Assembly (NCBI GenBank): GCA_947451935.1
Contig: CANGBH010000006.1
Location: forward strand, 1 to 64,000
Direction of reading: 5' to 3'
From: Chitinophagaceae bacterium
GTDB lineage: Bacteria; Bacteroidota; Bacteroidia; Chitinophagales; Chitinophagaceae
DNA length: 64,000 nucleotides
The notes below the pieces were generated by a model. The model was not told the DNA's origin. It worked only from the letters and a program-made list of their open reading frames with translations, and searched no databases. Of the stretch, positions 60,469 to 64,000 are shown piece after piece (within the stretch, counting starts at the first letter, position 1; every line of letters begins with the position of its first letter). Position numbers and translations under genes: made by a program.

Positions 60469-61689
60469 TTATTTTTTTACTGCACTTAGCAATTTTAAAA
60501 TAAATCCATCCATAGCGCTTCCATCAATCCAACGAACAACAGCAATCAATTCATTTTTTCGATCAACATAAATCATGTTTGTGCCATTGCCGAGATGAAC
60601 AAAAACATCCTCAGGTGCTGATGGCAATAATTTTTTTTCCGTGTTAAGGAAATAATTCATGAAACCATATTCATGATTAGCACTAGTAGGAGTAGTAGAA
60701 TACTGTAACCACTTTTCAGAAATTAATTGTTTGCCATTCCAGTTTCCTTTGTGAAATGTTAACAGACCAAATCTTGCCATGTCCAATGCATTGATGAACA
60801 TGCCTCCTCCATAATGACCCCCACCACTCACAGATTGTATTAGTTTTCCATCCAATACTATCCACGAATTTCTATATCCAGTCCAATGCCATGTACTGCT
60901 AGCTCCAATGGGCTGCATAATTTTCTCTCTCAAAATTTCTGGAAGCGATTTATGCCAAATCATTGTAGCGGCGAGAGAAAGAGCATTTACTCGTGTATCA
61001 TTGTACTTCCATACATTTCCAGGTGAATTCCGTTTTCTGGTTAACCATTCAGAAGTATTATCACCGGGTCTATCTGCCCAATCAGGCTTTCCCCATAACG
61101 TACCTTCAAAATCACTTGTTTGTCTTAGTAAATGCTCCCAAGTGATTTTTCGATTATGAGGAGTATTAAAAGGCTCAATGAAAAAATCCTTACCTAGATC
61201 ATCAGCTTTTCGGCTTATGTTATTATCATAAACCTCAATAGGAGGTAGATAAGTATATACAGGATCTTGAATACTCTTTATCAGTCCTTGATCATATGCT
61301 AAACCAATTGTAGTTGACAGAAAACTTTTCGTCACACTATGGGTTTGCTCTACCCTGTCAACATCACCCCACGTTGCAATAATATATCCCTTATAGATTA
61401 TAATACCCGTCTCATCTCCACGAGATGAAAATGGTCCAATCGCATCACTAAATGGCTCTTTACCAAAATTTAATACCTGGGCAGAGTCTTGATTTCTAGG
61501 CATTTTACTTTCACTCTTAATAGCAAAATTGATTGATTCTTGAAGCGCAGAAGAATCAATCCCAAAGTCAATAGGACGCTTTCGCTCCCATTTTTCTGGA
61601 CTAGGAAAATAAGGATTGACTTGTTTTTTTTGTGCAGCAGCAGTGAATAAAACAACACAAGAAGATATCGTAAGTATTAAATGTCTCAT
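60469..61689 (-). CDS. Secreted serine hydrolase, class C beta-lactamase-like
   Basis: A 406-residue exported protein (MRHLILTISSCVVLFTAAA). The catalytic motif S-x-x-K is in THSVTKSFLSTTIG (near residue 127), the Y-x-N-type motif in VWKYNDTRVNAL, and a GGHYGG/HLGNG stretch stands where class C enzymes have the KTG motif, so beta-lactam hydrolysis is uncertain. Such penicillin-binding-protein-like hydrolases often act on esters, D-peptides or unknown amides. Single gene; TATCTTTA -7-like box just upstream. Confidence 0.88.
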   Translation of the reverse strand: MRHLILTISSCVVLFTAAAQKKQVNPYFPSPEKWERKRPIDFGIDSSALQESINFAIKSESKMPRNQDSAQVLNFGKEPFSDAIGPFSSRGDETGIIIYKGYIIATWGDVDRVEQTHSVTKSFLSTTIGLAYDQGLIKSIQDPVYTYLPPIEVYDNNISRKADDLGKDFFIEPFNTPHNRKITWEHLLRQTSDFEGTLWGKPDWADRPGDNTSEWLTRKRNSPGNVWKYNDTRVNALSLAATMIWHKSLPEILREKIMQPIGASSTWHWTGYRNSWIVLDGKLIQSVSGGGHYGGGMFINALDMARFGLLTFHKGNWNGKQLISEKWLQYSTTPTSANHEYGFMNYFLNTEKKLLPSAPEDVFVHLGNGTNMIYVDRKNELIAVVRWIDGSAMDGFILKLLSAVKK

Positions 61690-61832
61690 CCCATTAATTA
61701 TAATTAAAGATACGTGCTAATTCATTAAGTAAATAGTTAGTAAACTAGACTCAATATGTAAAATACAATGATCAGAGTCATAAAATAAATATTAAAAAGA
61801 TTATAATTTAAGTTTTGTCCCCAATAAGAAAA

Positions 61833-64000
61833 ATGAAAAATTTCTCAGTATTCCAATTAGATTATTTTGCATCAAAATCAATTGAGGAATTATCCAAATC
61901 ATTAAATTCAAATATCAGCTTAGGTCTTTCAAACATTGAAGCGGAAAGAAGAATTAAAGAAAATGGACTAAATATTATACCATTTCACAAAAATTTTCCT
62001 TGGTGGAAAGATTTGCTAAATCACTTTAAAAGTCCGCTTATTGTTATTCTATTAATTGCATCCATTATTTCGCTAACAGTTGCTGAAACATTAAATGCTA
62101 CAATCATTTTTTTAATGATTTTGGTAAGCGTTACAATTGATTTCTTTCAAGAGAGAGATGCTAGAAATGCAGCTGAAAAACTACAATTTCTTATTAAAAC
62201 AAAAGTAAATGTATTAAGGGATGGCACTATACTTGAAATAGTACATCAAAACCTATGTGTTGGAGATATCATCATGTTAAATGCAGGAAAAATAGTTCCA
62301 GCAGATGCCAGAATAATTTCATCTAATGCTTTATATATTAACCAATCATCTTTAACTGGAGAATCATTCCCATGTGAAAAGAATGCTGAAGCTGTACTCA
62401 ATTCAACAAATGACCTTAATAAGTTGACTAACATTGCTTTCATGGGCACTAATGTAATTAGTGGGGTTGCACATGCACTTATCATTAAAACAGCTGGAGA
62501 TTCTGAATTTGGAAAAATAGCTGTAGAACTAACTGAAAAGGATGAAGAAACAGACTTTGGAAAAGGAGTCAAAGAGTTTGGCTTTATGGTTATGAAATTG
62601 ACCATTGGATTAGTCTTATTTATTTTTTTAATCAACTCTTTACACAAGCAAAATATTTTAGACTCATTCATGTTTGCCATAGCAGTTGCTGTTGGTTTGA
62701 CGCCAGAATTACTCCCAATGATCATGTCACTTACAATGTCTAAAGGCTCATTGAAAATGGCAAAAAAAGGAGTAATTGTAAAAAAACTTTCGGCAATCCC
62801 AAATTTCGGAAGTATGAATATTTTATGCACAGATAAAACAGGTACACTTACTGAAGATAAAATAAAGCTGATAAAATGCATAAACACAAATGGAGAGCTA
62901 TCTGAGTCCGTTTTTTTACTAGCCTATTTAAATAGCTTATTTCAGACAGGAATAAAAAATCCACTTGATGATGCAATTATCAATGATAGGACTATTGACG
63001 TGTCATCTTTTAAAAAAATTAACGAAATACCATTTGATTTTTATAGAAAAAGAATGAGTGTCATCATTGCTGAAAATGAAAAACATACACTTATTTGTAA
63101 AGGTGCACCTGAAGAAATGATTAAATCTTGTGTAAACAATGCAGAAACAATAGAACATGGAATGGAGCAATATAAATTACTGAGTGCTGAAGGATATCGT
63201 GTTCTGGCAATTGGAACTAAAATCATTAAACAAAAAAATAGTTTTGATAAAAATGATGAACAAGAGCTTAACCTAGCAGGATTTATAGCATTTTTAGATC
63301 CCCCTAAGCAAGATGCAGATGATGTAATTAGAGAACTTTACTCCATAGGTGTTGAAGTAAAAATAATAACAGGAGACAATCATCTAGTAACCCAGAAAAT
63401 ATGCAAAGACATTAACTTACCCATTAATGGGATGATGGAAGGCTATGAAATGGATACTCTAACAGATGAAGCACTTGCTAAAAGAGTATTGAATACTACC
63501 ATATTCACACGATTTTCACCAGAACAAAAAAATAGAGTTATTCATGCCTTAAAATCTGATAATAAAGCGGTTGGATTTATGGGCGATGGTATTAATGATG
63601 CACCATCACTTAAAGCAGCAGATATTGGAATTTCAGTTAGTAGTGCTACTGATATAGCAAAAGAATCAGCAGACATTATTCTTACAGAAAAAGATCTACT
63701 CGTATTGAAAGATGGTATCCTAGAGGGCAGAAAAACATTTGGGAATACTATGAAATATATAAAAATGGGTATGAGCTCCAATTTTGGAAACATGTTTTCA
63801 GTTGCTGCTGCAACCATTTTTTTACCATTTCTTCCTATGCTTCCAGTACAAATTTTAATAAATAATTTTTTATATGATATTTCTCAAATCACTATCCCAT
63901 CAGACAATGTTGATGAAGAATATGTAAAGCTTCCGCAACGATGGAATATGAAAATGATTTATAAATTCATGTTGATATTTGGCATCACAAGCTCTGTATT
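61833..64000 (+). CDS. mgtA: Magnesium-translocating P-type ATPase, MgtA/MgtB-like, C-terminally cut by the window edge
   Basis: A plus-strand gene starting at ATG 61833 and running out of the window; about 722 codons are visible. P-type ATPase motifs: TGE in SSLTGESFP, the phosphorylation site CTDKTGTLTED, KGAPEEMI, the P-domain TGDN and GDGINDAPSLKAADIGIS. The membrane segment VGLTPELLPMIMS and the NNFLYDISQITIPSDNVD motif near residue 686 are characteristic of MgtA/MgtB magnesium importers (plasma membrane). Expected full length is about 850-900 residues. No magnesium-sensing leader (M-box-like) was recognised upstream; the upstream region has only a weak hairpin and the box TAAGTTTTG. Confidence 0.93.
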   Translation, partial: MKNFSVFQLDYFASKSIEELSKSLNSNISLGLSNIEAERRIKENGLNIIPFHKNFPWWKDLLNHFKSPLIVILLIASIISLTVAETLNATIIFLMILVSVTIDFFQERDARNAAEKLQFLIKTKVNVLRDGTILEIVHQNLCVGDIIMLNAGKIVPADARIISSNALYINQSSLTGESFPCEKNAEAVLNSTNDLNKLTNIAFMGTNVISGVAHALIIKTAGDSEFGKIAVELTEKDEETDFGKGVKEFGFMVMKLTIGLVLFIFLINSLHKQNILDSFMFAIAVAVGLTPELLPMIMSLTMSKGSLKMAKKGVIVKKLSAIPNFGSMNILCTDKTGTLTEDKIKLIKCINTNGELSESVFLLAYLNSLFQTGIKNPLDDAIINDRTIDVSSFKKINEIPFDFYRKRMSVIIAENEKHTLICKGAPEEMIKSCVNNAETIEHGMEQYKLLSAEGYRVLAIGTKIIKQKNSFDKNDEQELNLAGFIAFLDPPKQDADDVIRELYSIGVEVKIITGDNHLVTQKICKDINLPINGMMEGYEMDTLTDEALAKRVLNTTIFTRFSPEQKNRVIHALKSDNKAVGFMGDGINDAPSLKAADIGISVSSATDIAKESADIILTEKDLLVLKDGILEGRKTFGNTMKYIKMGMSSNFGNMFSVAAATIFLPFLPMLPVQILINNFLYDISQITIPSDNVDEEYVKLPQRWNMKMIYKFMLIFGITSSV

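Noticed and set aside
61690-61832. Magnesium riboswitch or leader before mgtA
   Set aside because: Only a weak 5-bp hairpin and AT-rich sequence are visible; no M-box or similar architecture is recognisable.
1-64000. CRISPR array, tRNA, rRNA, prophage
   Set aside because: No regular direct repeats with unique spacers, no cloverleaf with CCA or anticodon arm, no rRNA-like sequence and no phage structural gene were seen.

Overview
The window looks like chromosomal DNA of a Bacteroidota bacterium, most likely near Chitinophagaceae (the family is inference). Evidence: a SusC/SusD pair, a type IX secretion (T9SS) C-terminal sorting domain, DUF5606, DUF4382, TMEM220, DUF1080 and ThuA proteins, AT-rich DNA, and many starts preceded by the Bacteroidota -7 box TAnnTTTG. 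No rRNA, tRNA, CRISPR array, transposase or phage gene was found.

Layout. 1-1.3 kb: three translationally coupled secreted or lipoprotein genes, the last cut by the window edge. 1.5-9 kb: a SNF2 helicase with two SWIM zinc fingers, then gcvT-comB-sugar acid dehydratase. 9.1-15.7 kb: an S9 peptidase followed by susC and susD, with a long hairpin abutting the susC start. 15.8-18.4 kb: padR-pspC envelope-stress type pair. 18.6-22.7 kb: an M24 peptidase and a PcrA/UvrD helicase separated by an 80-bp degenerate repeat array. 22.9-27.9 kb: DUF4382 lipoprotein, NTF2-like protein, OmpA-family lipoprotein and a YncE/phosphoesterase fusion. 28.2-31.8 kb: recA, mgsA, uvrB, with two matching palindromes in the recA promoter. 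31.9-35.8 kb: a DUF1080-PA14 protein and a propeller-cupredoxin fusion. 36-43 kb: polA, an acyltransferase, a fatty acid hydroxylase, a DsbA-like protein, DUF5606 and PepF. 43.1-44.7 kb: a divergent metal locus (Fur-family regulator and SCO against MerC) sharing a perfect palindrome.

44.7-54.4 kb is a carbohydrate-oxidation island. It holds two sugar-phosphate-isomerase-like TIM barrels, a TMEM220 protein, a very large ThuA/PQQ-type dehydrogenase/PKD/cytochrome c protein, a DUF1080 protein, a lipoprotein cytochrome c, a Gfo/Idh/MocA oxidoreductase and a divergent MFS transporter. The families match the known 3-keto-glycoside route (oxidise at C3, eliminate with DUF1080, process with isomerase-like enzymes), with haem proteins added. 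54.6-57.2 kb is a NarL-type two-component operon with an unknown membrane protein and an unknown small protein. 57.3-64 kb: a small hypothetical gene, another Tat-type TIM barrel enzyme, suhB, thiL, a class C beta-lactamase-like hydrolase and a truncated mgtA-type Mg2+ ATPase.

Most gene functions are ordinary. The most promising less-described signals are regulatory: the twin palindromes at recA, the palindrome in the Fur/SCO/MerC divergent promoter, the susC leader hairpin, near-leaderless starts for polA, suhB and gcvT, and three short structured intergenic RNAs ending in terminators. All positions and motifs were read by eye; no search or folding program was run.
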